Assembly (NCBI RefSeq): GCF_003096015.2
Contig: NZ_CP029185.2
Location: 1,770,001-1,834,000 of the forward strand
Length of the DNA stretch: 64,000 nt
Reading direction: 5' to 3'
From: Limnobaculum parvum
GTDB taxonomy: Bacteria; Pseudomonadota; Gammaproteobacteria; Enterobacterales; Enterobacteriaceae
Positions 8,721 to 17,214 of this stretch are shown here, piece by piece. The notes beneath the pieces were generated by a model. The model was not told the origin of the DNA and made no database searches. It saw only the letters and a list, made by a program, of their open reading frames with translations. The position numbers were made by a program, and so were the translations under genes. The stretch's first letter is position 1. Every line of letters begins with the position of its first letter.

Positions 8721-9383
8721 ATGAGGATACTGCTGGTTGAAGATGATGAGTTAATTGGTGATGGGATTCAGGTCGGTTTGACTGAGTTTGGTTTCACGAT
8801 TGACTGGTTTAATGATGGTTTACAGGGGCAGAATGCTATCTATTCCGCACCTTATGATGCGGTTATCCTCGATTTAAGCCTGCCTCATATCGACGGATTA
8901 GATATTCTTAAACATTGGCGGCAAAACAAAATAGATACACCGGTACTCATTTTAACCGCTCGTGATGCGATAAAAGAGCGGGTTAGCGGATTACAATTTG
9001 GCGCAGACGACTATTTGTGTAAGCCGTTTGCACTGGAAGAGGTGGCAGCCCGCCTTCAGGCTTTAGTTCGTCGTCGCCACGGGCAGTTAAGTTCAATCAT
9101 CCAATATAAAGATATTGCATTAGATACTGCCAACTATGTGGTGACCAAAAGTAGTGAGCCGGTGGTACTCACATCTAGAGAGTTAAAACTGTTGGAGCTG
9201 TTTTTACTTAGCCAGAACAGAGTATTAAGTAAGGCGCTGATACAGGAAAAGTTATACTCATGGAGTGATGACGTAAGCAGTAATACGGTAGAGGTACATA
9301 TTCACAATTTACGTCATAAATTAGGTAAAGATCTCATCCGTACTATTTACGGAATGGGTTATGCCTTAGGCGACGAGAAATGA
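8721..9383 (+). CDS. QseB-like response regulator, second tandem copy
   Basis: A 220-aa OmpR-class regulator of the same length and design as the upstream QseB: acidic pocket E7-D8-D9, D51 in VILDLSLPHIDG, K101 in CKPFAL, and a winged helix ending VEVHIHNLRHKLGKDLIRTIYG. The two proteins align without gaps, yet they have diverged most in the linker and the start of the DNA-binding domain (IIQYKDIALDTANYVVTKSS here). It begins 56 bases after qseC and overlaps its own kinase gene by four bases (ATGA). It is a paralogue from tandem duplication or a close relative acquired in place, and may bind related TTAAT-type boxes. The name is left open. Confidence 0.88.
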   Translation: MRILLVEDDELIGDGIQVGLTEFGFTIDWFNDGLQGQNAIYSAPYDAVILDLSLPHIDGLDILKHWRQNKIDTPVLILTARDAIKERVSGLQFGADDYLCKPFALEEVAARLQALVRRRHGQLSSIIQYKDIALDTANYVVTKSSEPVVLTSRELKLLELFLLSQNRVLSKALIQEKLYSWSDDVSSNTVEVHIHNLRHKLGKDLIRTIYGMGYALGDEK

Positions 9384-10726
9384 AAAGATTAAGCTTGCGT
9401 ACTCGCCTTATCTTGATTTTTACTATTCTTATTCTGCTTTCTTGGGTTATTTCGTCAGCCATTGGTTACGTTAAAGTTCGCCACCGTATTCGGCTGGCGT
9501 ATGATGCAGAACAGATTATGTTTGCTAAACGACTGGAGCGTTCTGGACTGGACGATCTGCTGGCGATACAGGCTAAAAACAACAATACTTCATTTCGATC
9601 TGACCGATTTAATCAAGCTCGTGATGCATTCTCATTTGCTATTTTCAGTATCGATGGCAAAAAGCTGATTACCGATCGGGATGATGTGCCCGATTTCATT
9701 TATTCTCCAACAGAAACCAAACTGGGAGAGTCGCCGGAGTTCAGGGAAAGTAAACTATGGCGAGTGCTGTGGCTTAAGTCTCAAGACCAGCGCTTTATTA
9801 TCGCGGTCGGGCAAAAAAATGTCTATCGGACGCGGTTTGCTCGGTCGATTCTACTGGATCATCAGGTAACCCCTTGGGGGATCATGATCCCGATTATGCT
9901 ACTCATTATCACGCTGATGATTAATCGTGAGTTAGTTCCACTTAAGCGGGTGACTTCAGAGCTTAAACTGCGAAAACCGGATGATGAAACGCCGATTGAA
10001 GGGAAACGTTTACCGTTAGAAGTTCAACCCTTTGTTGATGCACTCAACATGCTATTTGCCCGCATTGGCGATATGTTAAAGCGCGAGCGACGCTTTGTTT
10101 CGGATGCTGCTCATGAGTTACGTAGCCCGTTAACTGCGCTTCGGGTTCAGGCTGAAGTGGCACAGATAACGGTAAATAAACCGGAAGCACAGAGGAAAGC
10201 GCTAAACAACCTGACTATTGGTATCGATCGCGCTTCCCGACTGGTAGACCAGTTATTGACATTATCGCGGTTGGATGCTCAATCCGGTATTCCAGAGCAA
10301 GAAACGATTAACTGGCAGTCGTTAATACAGGATATGCAGCCGACTTTTTTTGCCAGCGCAAAAGAGAAGCAGATCAATCTGCAAATTAACTATCAAGGTA
10401 TGCCGGCTGATAGGCATGGTAATGCGGTTCTGCTGTCACTCTTAATTCGTAATTTGGTGGATAACGCATTGCACTATACACCGGCTGAGGGTTCGGTCAG
10501 CGTCACCTTAACGGATCAACAGCTCGTCATTGAAGACAGCGGCCCGGGTGTCACTCAGGAACATTTGCAACGGCTGGGAGAACGTTTTTACCGACCTCCG
10601 GGGCAAACAAAAACCGGCAGTGGTTTGGGTATCTCCATCGTTAAGCAAATTGCCGAACTGCATGGCCTGACACTTAGCTTCACCAACCGTGAAGAGGGTG
10701 GATTCAGGGTTAGGGTTGGTTTCTAA
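9380..10726 (+). CDS. QseC-like sensor histidine kinase, second tandem copy
   Basis: A 448-aa sensor kinase paralogous to the upstream QseC. It has an N-terminal membrane segment, a periplasmic region with ARDAFSFAIFSIDGKKLI, a second membrane segment (WGIMIPIMLLIITLMI), H box RRFVSDAAHELRSPLTALR with H245, N box LVDNALHYT, and G boxes EDSGPGV and GSGLGISIVKQIA. All catalytic elements are intact. The periplasmic region is clearly less similar to the first copy than the kinase core is (for example VPDFIYSPTETKLGE in place of the QseC segment), which suggests a different input signal. It ends just before a strong hairpin at 10736-10764. Confidence 0.88.
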   Translation: MKRLSLRTRLILIFTILILLSWVISSAIGYVKVRHRIRLAYDAEQIMFAKRLERSGLDDLLAIQAKNNNTSFRSDRFNQARDAFSFAIFSIDGKKLITDRDDVPDFIYSPTETKLGESPEFRESKLWRVLWLKSQDQRFIIAVGQKNVYRTRFARSILLDHQVTPWGIMIPIMLLIITLMINRELVPLKRVTSELKLRKPDDETPIEGKRLPLEVQPFVDALNMLFARIGDMLKRERRFVSDAAHELRSPLTALRVQAEVAQITVNKPEAQRKALNNLTIGIDRASRLVDQLLTLSRLDAQSGIPEQETINWQSLIQDMQPTFFASAKEKQINLQINYQGMPADRHGNAVLLSLLIRNLVDNALHYTPAEGSVSVTLTDQQLVIEDSGPGVTQEHLQRLGERFYRPPGQTKTGSGLGISIVKQIAELHGLTLSFTNREEGGFRVRVGF

Positions 10727-10735
10727 GCATGGCTG

Positions 10736-10764
10736 AATGTTCAAGGGCTTTGCCCTTGAACATT
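10736..10764. terminator. 13-bp perfect hairpin ending the qseBC cluster
   Basis: AATGTTCAAGGGC and GCCCTTGAACATT pair around a 3-base loop, nine bases after the second kinase stop. It lacks a T-run. A second, weaker inverted repeat (GGCAGGA/TCCTGCC, 10792-10822) lies between it and the converging dgkA gene. Confidence 0.65.
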
Positions 10765-10888
10765 TAAATCGTCGGGTAAGGATTCTCGGTTGGCAGGACG
10801 CTATCGGGAAATGCTTCCTGCCAGTACGATGGTGGGATGTGCGAAATGTTCACAGCACTCATAGGTCGATGGAAAGGGGGATGAAAAA

Positions 10889-11263
10889 TTATCTGATCCC
10901 ATACGGTAATAAAATCCCACCCCACACTAATGCCGCCAACAGTAAGGTTATCAGCACGGCTGCCGAACCCATATCTTTAGCTCGGCCAGACAACTCATGG
11001 TGTTCTGCACCAATTCTATCCACTACGGCTTCAACCGCACTGTTAAGTAGTTCAACCACCACCACTAATACCACCGAGCCAATCAGTAAGATTCGTTCAA
11101 CAGAGGTGACATTCAGCCAGCAGGCAATAGCCACTGCGGCCAGACATAGTATCGCTTCCTGACGGAAGGCGGCTTCATTTCTCCAGGCGGCAATGAGCCC
11201 CGCGCGGGAATATCCTGCGGCATTAACAATTCGGGTAATGCCTGTCGCTTGAACTTTATTCAT
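10889..11263 (-). CDS. dgkA: Diacylglycerol kinase DgkA
   Basis: A 124-aa three-helix membrane kinase. It carries the conserved family motifs: AAWRNEAAFRQE near the N terminus, EILLIGSVVLVVVVELLNSAVEAVVDR (shown in part here as ELLNSAVEAVVDR) and HELSGRAKDMGSAAV. DgkA phosphorylates diacylglycerol left over from periplasmic glucan and lipopolysaccharide modification so that it can re-enter phospholipid synthesis. The second of two adjacent ATGs is chosen because its spacing from AGGAG is better. It lies 30 bases after eptA on the same strand. This fits, because EptA releases diacylglycerol when it transfers phosphoethanolamine, and DgkA would recycle that product. Confidence 0.93.
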   Translation of the reverse strand: MNKVQATGITRIVNAAGYSRAGLIAAWRNEAAFRQEAILCLAAVAIACWLNVTSVERILLIGSVVLVVVVELLNSAVEAVVDRIGAEHHELSGRAKDMGSAAVLITLLLAALVWGGILLPYGIR

Positions 11264-11295
11264 CATTTCTCCTGTCCGATCATCGGAATAGTGAA

Positions 11296-12933
11296 TTAAC
11301 TGGTTTTACGGCAGGATTGGAACATATCCAGTGCCGGTTGATATTCCGTAGTCTGAATATTGAAAATACCCAGCAGAGAGTGGAACAAATTGTCTTGGCT
11401 GAATTCGCTTTGTTTTGCCTCTTTGGCTAAACAACCTTCATCCAATTTTTGTACTTGGCGATATTCAGCGGATGTCCACAGCAGCATTGGTACGTGGGTT
11501 TGCTGACTTGGTGCGATGGCATAAGGCGTACCGTGCAAATACAGGCCACTTTCTCCCAGCGATTCACCGTGGTCAGACAGATAAATCATCGCCGTAGCGA
11601 ATTTATCTTCATGCTTTTGCAGCAAACTGATGGTGTTGTCCAACATCGCATCGGTATAGAGGATAGTATTGTCATAAGTATTACGCAGGCTGGCTACGTC
11701 ACAATCCTGAATATCATTGGTATCACAGGTTGGCGTAAACTGGCGGTACTCTTTTGGATAACGTTGGTAATAGCTGGGACCATGACTGCCCATCTGATGC
11801 AGAACGATAATGCCGTCATTATCGAGAGTATCGATGTAATCATCCAGCTTATGCAGCAGAATATCATCTAGGCAGGCACCATCCTTACAGAATTCCGGCA
11901 GATTTAATTTCGTCATATCTACATTAGGGACACGGTTACATACCCCTTTACATCCGCTGTCATTGTCGCGCCACAGTACATTAACTTTGGCTCGAGCTAA
12001 AATGTCCATGACGTTTTCGGTATGTTTAGCGGTTGATTCGCTGTACTGCTTTCTGGTCATATTTGAGAACATACAAGGTACAGAAACTGCAGTGGCTGTG
12101 CCGCATGAGCTAACATTATCGAAATATGTGACGTCATTTCGTTTTGATAATTGAGGATTAGTATCACGTGAATAGCCCCCCAGAGAGAAATTCTCTGCTC
12201 TGGCGGTTTCTCCCAGCACTAAAACCAGCAAGGTTTTTTTAGGCTGCTGTGAGATTAATGGGCTTTTATGGGCATCAAGACCAATTTGTTCAAATGGTTT
12301 GCGGGAGTCAATATAGTTAGACAGATTATTAGCCAAGCTGCCAACCACGTTAGAAGGGGTCAGTAATTTGACCATCTCTTTGTTATTACGGAAAAATGGG
12401 GCGTAATCTTTGTAGAAAAACAGTGAAATCAACACAATTACCAGTAGTGAAACAATGATATTTGTGGCTCTTACCCACATAAAACGCCAGCAGCTACGAG
12501 AAGGCGTAATTTTTGTCCATGCCACAATCAGGGCGGGAATAATCCCAAGTAAAGCAAACCACAGCACCATCTTAAGGGAGAGCAGGTCTAGCGTTTCATG
12601 GAGATCGGTTTCCAGAGCGTTCTGAGTCATATTCCTGTCAATGACTGTATTAAAGCTATACATAAAGTAATTAACGGCAGCACCAATCAAAATGAAGATA
12701 ATGGCGACAGGTTTACGAAGGTAGGGAAGCAGCAGCAGGCTAAAGATGATATTCAGACAGCAAAACAGTAATACCGGCATAGACGCAGTGAAAAGAATAT
12801 TGCGTAGGGAGTCCAGATCGATGACTTGCCATGCTTGGTGAAAGAAGCGGGTATTCTGAACCACGGTGATAAACAACGTAACAGCTATAACAAATAGAAT
12901 ATCATTACACTTTAGCCGGGCTACTTTTCTCAT
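11296..12933 (-). CDS. eptA: Lipid A phosphoethanolamine transferase EptA
   Basis: A 545-aa inner-membrane enzyme: about five N-terminal membrane helices (to about residue 175), then a periplasmic alkaline-phosphatase-like domain. Metal and catalytic motifs are present: LVLGETARAENFSLGGY (GET at 241-243), SCGTATAVSVPCMFS holding the nucleophile threonine (about residue 282), YLSDHGESLGE, and HGTPYAIAP. Several cysteine pairs for disulfides are retained. EptA adds phosphoethanolamine from phosphatidylethanolamine to lipid A phosphates and so lowers binding of cationic peptides such as polymyxin. Unlike E. coli, no basRS pair follows; a PmrA-type box lies upstream and two QseBC-like systems lie next door. 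Confidence 0.93.
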   Translation of the reverse strand: MRKVARLKCNDILFVIAVTLFITVVQNTRFFHQAWQVIDLDSLRNILFTASMPVLLFCCLNIIFSLLLLPYLRKPVAIIFILIGAAVNYFMYSFNTVIDRNMTQNALETDLHETLDLLSLKMVLWFALLGIIPALIVAWTKITPSRSCWRFMWVRATNIIVSLLVIVLISLFFYKDYAPFFRNNKEMVKLLTPSNVVGSLANNLSNYIDSRKPFEQIGLDAHKSPLISQQPKKTLLVLVLGETARAENFSLGGYSRDTNPQLSKRNDVTYFDNVSSCGTATAVSVPCMFSNMTRKQYSESTAKHTENVMDILARAKVNVLWRDNDSGCKGVCNRVPNVDMTKLNLPEFCKDGACLDDILLHKLDDYIDTLDNDGIIVLHQMGSHGPSYYQRYPKEYRQFTPTCDTNDIQDCDVASLRNTYDNTILYTDAMLDNTISLLQKHEDKFATAMIYLSDHGESLGESGLYLHGTPYAIAPSQQTHVPMLLWTSAEYRQVQKLDEGCLAKEAKQSEFSQDNLFHSLLGIFNIQTTEYQPALDMFQSCRKTS

Positions 12934-12991
12934 AAATGACGATCTCTGACAATTAAAAATAGGTAGATGCTTGGCATTTAATCAGATAATT

Positions 12992-13008
12992 CTTAATCAA
13001 TTATTAAG
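12992..13008. promoter_or_regulatory. PmrA/QseB-type box upstream of eptA
   Basis: CTTAAT, five bases, ATTAAG, located about 60-75 bases upstream of the eptA start. It reads as a box on both strands because it is also an inverted repeat. PmrA boxes have TTAA(T/G) half-sites with 5-base spacing, and eptA is a classical PmrA target. Confidence 0.6.
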
Positions 13009-13181
13009 TCATGAAGGATAAGAATCCAGCTAGGAAAGCATTACCGTTGAAGACCTTGTCAGGAAAAATTTACTCTTTGAAATTACTAGGGTTATTTAAT
13101 TCCATTAAGTTATCTTTATTATCGAAATATTTTGATACTATATTTAGAACATGATTTTTTAATGCAACACAGAGGCAATAA

Positions 13182-13856
13182 ATGGAATCTGGTATTGAAG
13201 AACGTGAATTGACCAATTTGAAAAGAAGAAAATATAATCTTCTGATTAAACAGGCAATGAAATTATTTGAAAAAGGCGCTTTTCCAACCGTAACGGAATT
13301 AGCCATAGAGGCTCAGGTATCTCGGGCAACGGCTTACCGTTATTTTCCAACTCAAAGTGATTTGATTTCTGCCGTAGTAGATGAAAGCCTTAAGCCGATT
13401 ATTTTATGGAAACCAGAACAAGTCAGAGTTGAAGAACGGGTTAATGAGTTACTGACTTTTGCTTATCCACAAATGTTTAAACATGAAGGTGCGCTGCGAG
13501 CCGCATTACTGCTGTCTTTACAACAATGGGCAGAAGAACGCGCATCACTGTTTAAAGCAGAAACTGATATTGGTAAAGTGACAACCAAACGGGAAAAGTT
13601 GGTGAGAGGGCACCGTAAACAGATCCTTAGGCAGGTTACAGCTCCACTTCATGATGAACTGCCAGCGGCGCTGGTAGAAAAAGTAAATCATGCGCTGTCG
13701 GTTATTTATGGGTCGGAAGTGTTTATGGTATTGAAAGATATCTGGCAGTTAGAAAATGATGATGTTCAGTCGATAACACAATGGATAGCAAAAGCCATAT
13801 TGAATCAAGCTAGGACCGATGCAGCACAGGTAGAGTCATTCATAAAAGATAAATAA
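13182..13856 (+). CDS. TetR/AcrR-family transcriptional regulator
   Basis: A 224-aa regulator with an N-terminal TetR helix-turn-helix at about residues 20-65 (AMKLFEKGAFPTVTELAIEA, then VSRATAYRYFPTQSDLISAV). The C-terminal ligand domain has no recognisable signature. GAGG lies before the ATG. It is divergent from eptA, separated by about 250 bases that include the PmrA-type box, and converges on mntP. TetR proteins usually repress a neighbouring gene; no obvious partner adjoins it. Target and ligand are unknown. Confidence 0.85.
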   Translation: MESGIEERELTNLKRRKYNLLIKQAMKLFEKGAFPTVTELAIEAQVSRATAYRYFPTQSDLISAVVDESLKPIILWKPEQVRVEERVNELLTFAYPQMFKHEGALRAALLLSLQQWAEERASLFKAETDIGKVTTKREKLVRGHRKQILRQVTAPLHDELPAALVEKVNHALSVIYGSEVFMVLKDIWQLENDDVQSITQWIAKAILNQARTDAAQVESFIKDK

Positions 13857-13905
13857 CGGCATATTATTAATAAAGGATTAACCGGCAGGAATAGCCAATA
13901 GCCGT

Positions 13906-13937
13906 TAATATCGCCCATGTGTGGATGGGCGATATTA
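13906..13937. terminator. Bidirectional 12-bp hairpin between tetR and mntP
   Basis: TAATATCGCCCA and TGGGCGATATTA pair around an 8-base loop between converging genes, suited to ending transcription from both directions. Confidence 0.75.
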
Positions 13938-13953
13938 GCTGTAAGGATGAGCG

Positions 13954-14523
13954 CTAAGCAGCCCACCCCAAATGTTCAAACAAGATATTAATACCGATAC
14001 CAATCAGGACAATTCCGCCAATAATTTCGGCGCGTTTACCAAGAATGGGGCCAATAAAACGACCCAGCATCATTCCAAGTGTAGCCATCACCATGGTTGC
14101 CAGACCGATCGCCATTGCGGTATGAATTATATCAACCTGCAGCAAGGCAAGACCCACACCAACGGCCATCGCATCCAGACTAGTAGCAATGGCCGTCGTG
14201 ACAAGGAGCCAGAAAGAATGGCGGTGTAACTTTGGCGCGTCAGCTTCAGGTCGCTTAAAACCTTCAACAATCATGCGGCAGCCTAAAATAAACAGTAGGG
14301 TAAACGCCACCCAGTGATCCCATTCGGTAACATATTGACCAGCGACCAGCCCGATACCCCAGCCAATTAATGGCGTAATCGCCTCAATACAGCCGAAGAT
14401 AAGTCCTGTACGGAATGCTTCCCTAAAACGGGGTTTATGTAGAATTGCGCCTTTACCTACGGAAGCCGCGAAGGCATCCATAGACATCCCAAACGCAAGG
14501 ATAAGTGTTGCAGAAAGGTTCAT
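13954..14523 (-). CDS. mntP: Manganese efflux pump MntP
   Basis: A 189-aa six-helix membrane protein. It carries both conserved aspartate motifs of the family, AFGMSMDAFAASVGKG near the N terminus and TTAIATSLDAMAVGVGLAL in the middle. It closely matches E. coli MntP (188 aa), which exports excess Mn2+. The start at 14523 gives the family N terminus MNLSATLILAFGMSMDAF; an upstream in-frame ATG at 14574 would add 17 residues lying in the regulatory leader and is rejected. GGAG lies nine bases before the chosen ATG. The leader carries a yybP-ykoY riboswitch and a Fur box lies further upstream. Confidence 0.95.
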   Translation of the reverse strand: MNLSATLILAFGMSMDAFAASVGKGAILHKPRFREAFRTGLIFGCIEAITPLIGWGIGLVAGQYVTEWDHWVAFTLLFILGCRMIVEGFKRPEADAPKLHRHSFWLLVTTAIATSLDAMAVGVGLALLQVDIIHTAMAIGLATMVMATLGMMLGRFIGPILGKRAEIIGGIVLIGIGINILFEHLGWAA

Positions 14524-14589
14524 TGTTAGTTTCTCCGGCCGGGGCTCCTCATATACATACTGAACACCTCCCAACCTACATTGTGTTCA

Positions 14590-14712
14590 ATATGTCTATG
14601 GTCTCGCCTACCTGACGGTTGCCTGCACCACGCTGAACTTAGGTAGTTCATGCGAGTATGTTGATACAGGCGCTTTTGTTGTGTTAACAAAAACCGGCTA
14701 CTCCCCAATGAC
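14590..14712 (-). ncRNA. yybP-ykoY manganese riboswitch in the mntP leader
   Basis: On the minus strand, read toward mntP, the conserved blocks occur in order: TTGGGGAGTAGCC (the GGGGAGUAGC block), then TCAACATACTCGC (the conserved loop segment), then TAGGCGAGACC closing the basal stem. These match the yybP-ykoY class, known to sit upstream of E. coli mntP and to sense Mn2+ directly. A hairpin between TGAACAC (14561-14567) and GTGTTCA (14583-14589), just before the ribosome-binding site, may be part of the expression platform. Exact edges are approximate. Confidence 0.92.
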
Positions 14713-14781
14713 GGCACGCAGTTTAACACTCGTTTTCAGGATAGCCAAGAATAAATAACTCAATGATATCAATGATTAATT

Positions 14782-14800
14782 TTAAATGATTCTTATTATC
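14782..14800 (-). promoter_or_regulatory. Fur box between mntP and the SDR gene
   Basis: On the minus strand GATAATAAGAATCATTTAA matches 14 of the 19 positions of the Fur consensus, including the whole GATAAT and AATCATT halves. It lies about 70 bases beyond the riboswitch, in the promoter region of mntP. Iron regulation of mntP by Fur is known in E. coli. It could also affect the divergent SDR gene. Confidence 0.75.
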
Positions 14801-14948
14801 ATCTTTGGTTTTATGTCTATATCTGCTATTTGTATAAAATAGAAACAGTTAATTTTCTACACATTAATATCGTGCTGGCGATAGACTAAAATAAATCATA
14901 GTCATAATGCTAAACAAACCAATCAGACCAATCAGGTGGAATAAATTT

Positions 14949-15692
14949 ATGAAGCAACAGGCTGTAAAAAAAGTCGCTTTAATTACTGGTGCATCCCGGG
15001 GAATTGGTGCGGCCATCGCAGAACGTCTGGCGTCTGATGGTTTTTCTGTTGTCATCAACTATGCCGGTAATCAAGTTATGGCGGATGAATTGGTTCATCA
15101 GCTACAACTAGCGGGGGCACAAGCAATAGCAATTCAGGCAGATATCAGTGATGCCAATGCGGTTAAGCGCCTATTCGATGAAGTGGAAACGGCGTTTGGG
15201 GGCATTGATATACTGGTTAATAATGCAGGCATTATGGCATTGGCAACCGTTGAAGAGATGAGTGACGCTGATGTAGACAGGCTGCTGGATATCAATCTGA
15301 AAGGAACCTTTTACACCTCCCGGGAAGCGGCAAAACGGCTAAAACAGGGGGGACGTATTATTAATTTTTCCTCATCGGTGGTCGGTTTGTTACAGCCCGG
15401 CTATGGTATGTATGCGGCAACAAAGGCTGGAGTAGAAGCCTTAACCAGCGTAATGGCCAAAGAGATGCGTGGTCGTCATATTACGGTGAATAGTATTGCG
15501 CCGGGGCCAACGGCGACCGAATTATTCCTTACCGGTAAATCCCCAGAGCTGGTTGATAAGCTGGCTCATCTAGCACCATTGGAACGTTTGGGACAGCCTG
15601 AAGATATTGCCTCAGCGGTATCATTTTTAGCCGGGCCTGACGGCGCTTGGATTAATGGGCAGACGCTGCGGGTAAATGGCGGGATTATTTAA
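14949..15692 (+). CDS. Short-chain dehydrogenase/reductase (classical SDR)
   Basis: A 247-aa classical SDR. The NAD(P)-binding motif TGASRGIG is near the N terminus, NNAG lies in the middle, a catalytic Ser is in NFSSSVVG, and YAATKAGVE carries the Tyr-x3-Lys pair. The N-terminal basic context (GASRGIG with downstream NYAGN) suggests NADPH. It resembles FabG-like 3-oxoacyl reductases and sugar or steroid dehydrogenases; the substrate is not determinable. ATG 14949 is preferred to an in-frame ATG at 14907 because AGGTGG lies at ideal distance. It is divergent from mntP. Confidence 0.85.
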   Translation: MKQQAVKKVALITGASRGIGAAIAERLASDGFSVVINYAGNQVMADELVHQLQLAGAQAIAIQADISDANAVKRLFDEVETAFGGIDILVNNAGIMALATVEEMSDADVDRLLDINLKGTFYTSREAAKRLKQGGRIINFSSSVVGLLQPGYGMYAATKAGVEALTSVMAKEMRGRHITVNSIAPGPTATELFLTGKSPELVDKLAHLAPLERLGQPEDIASAVSFLAGPDGAWINGQTLRVNGGII

Positions 15693-15705
15693 TGATCAAA
15701 TGAAT

Positions 15706-15736
15706 TTCACCAGTATCTTTCTAGGATACTGGTGAA
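15706..15736. terminator. Bidirectional 12-bp hairpin between SDR and setB
   Basis: TTCACCAGTATC and GATACTGGTGAA pair around a 7-base loop between two converging genes. Confidence 0.75.
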
Positions 15737-15776
15737 TTTGGCGATGGAATTGTCAGGCGATCCAGATATATCGCGA

Positions 15777-16955
15777 TTACGCGATTTTAATCCTTAACAA
15801 ACACATCGTTGCTACTAGACACATTACCGCGGCAATATAAAACACAGAGTGGAAGCTCCAGAGTTCAGCGACGGTACCTGCCAATGAGCCTGCAACAATC
15901 CAGCCTACCCGCACGGTATTGGTAAACAGCGTAGTAGCTGCGCCAGCCTGACCTGGCATCAGATCCTGAAAATAGAGCATACCAATACCGGCTAATATGC
16001 CGATAAAGATGGCATTCAGTAGCTGCAGAACCAGTAACACCCAAGGGGAAGTGAAAAAGAATAAACCAATATAGAACAGTAACCCAGCAATAATGGCGTA
16101 ATGCATGAGTTTACGTTTTCCTAATCGCTGGGCGTAATAACCCGCGATCAGCATTACCGGAATTTCTAAACCGGCTGCGGTTCCCATCATTACGCCGGCG
16201 AGTTTTTCAGGCAAATGTAATTCGCTAATCAGATAGAGCGGCATATTAATGATATACATGCCGTTGCAAGTCCACATGAGCGAGCTGACGATAAACAGTA
16301 AGAGTACCGCCTGCCGATTTTGGCGAGGGGCCTGAACAACCTCACTATTTTGCTGCTTCACTTTTGGCATGGATGGTAAGGTATACCAAACCACTACCGA
16401 GCACAGGACAAATGCAATGGCTGCTGATAAGTACATGGTTTTAAAACCAAACCCCAGCGCCAGTGCAAAAGATAATGGTGGGCCAATCACCCACGCCAGT
16501 GATATCTGAGCCCGCAAGATAGAGCTAAACATCACAGCCTCTCGCCCAGTTTTATCCGCATGCTCTCTGGCCAGAGCAAACATCTGCGGCGTTGCCGTTG
16601 AGCCAAATGTAGATAACAGCACGCCAACAGTGAGCAGTAGAAAATAGTTGCGGTTAAACGCATACAAAATGCAACCTAATGCGCCAAATAGACAACAGCG
16701 GATAATCAGCATTTTTCGATCGCCGGATTTATCCGAATAGCTGGCGATCATTTGGCTGATAACAATGCCGATGATTGCACTACCGGTATAGAACAGGCCG
16801 ACCAGAACTGGACGAGTTTGTACTTCGGTGGTTAAAAACAGACTTAGGGTGGGCGTCTGTAGTGCGCCAGCAATCCCGGTCAAAAAGGCGATAAACAGAA
16901 AAGCCAGCGACGTGATATCCGTCATTTGTTTTAAAGAGGCAGGGAGTGGTCGCAT
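15777..16955 (-). CDS. setB: Sugar efflux transporter SetB (MFS)
   Basis: A 392-aa major-facilitator protein with twelve hydrophobic segments. It matches E. coli SetB (393 aa) along its length, including FLTGIAGALQTPTLSLFL, SDKSGDRK between helices 2 and 3, FALAREHADKTGREAVMFSS, and LPEKLAGVMMGTAAGLEIPV. SET proteins export glucose, lactose or glucosides and respond to sugar-phosphate stress. No good Shine-Dalgarno sequence precedes the ATG; an internal ATG at 16925 is no better, so the start is set by family length. About 260 bases upstream separate it from dcuC. Confidence 0.92.
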   Translation of the reverse strand: MRPLPASLKQMTDITSLAFLFIAFLTGIAGALQTPTLSLFLTTEVQTRPVLVGLFYTGSAIIGIVISQMIASYSDKSGDRKMLIIRCCLFGALGCILYAFNRNYFLLLTVGVLLSTFGSTATPQMFALAREHADKTGREAVMFSSILRAQISLAWVIGPPLSFALALGFGFKTMYLSAAIAFVLCSVVVWYTLPSMPKVKQQNSEVVQAPRQNRQAVLLLFIVSSLMWTCNGMYIINMPLYLISELHLPEKLAGVMMGTAAGLEIPVMLIAGYYAQRLGKRKLMHYAIIAGLLFYIGLFFFTSPWVLLVLQLLNAIFIGILAGIGMLYFQDLMPGQAGAATTLFTNTVRVGWIVAGSLAGTVAELWSFHSVFYIAAVMCLVATMCLLRIKIA

Positions 16956-17174
16956 AAATAGAATCGTTTCAAATAATGAACTGAGCGGATAATACGCCGT
17001 TTAAATATAAATAAAAAGGTGTTTTGATTCTATAACTTAATGATAACAAAAAATATTAGTCATTATCAGCGATCAATTAATTGGTTAATCAATAACCTGA
17101 GGTCATTATTTTATTAAGGTTATTCTTTGACCAAATGTGCGATATTAATCAAATGTGAACAGAGGAAAGCAAAT

Positions 17175-17206
17175 CCGCTATCGCCGAATTATATCGGCGA
17201 TAGCGG
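17175..17206 (-). terminator. 13-bp hairpin after dcuC
   Basis: CCGCTATCGCCGA and TCGGCGATAGCGG form a perfect stem with a 6-base loop, nine bases past the dcuC stop on the minus strand. Confidence 0.75.
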
Positions 17207-17214
17207 TAAAGTGA

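Noticed and set aside
10737..11162. 141-codon plus-strand frame over the qseBC hairpin and dgkA
   Set aside because: Runs antisense to dgkA and through a terminator hairpin; no ribosome-binding site.
11449..11871. 140-codon plus-strand frame inside eptA
   Set aside because: Antisense shadow of a well-supported gene.
14526..14729. Short frame upstream of mntP
   Set aside because: Lies in the riboswitch leader and has no protein-family match.
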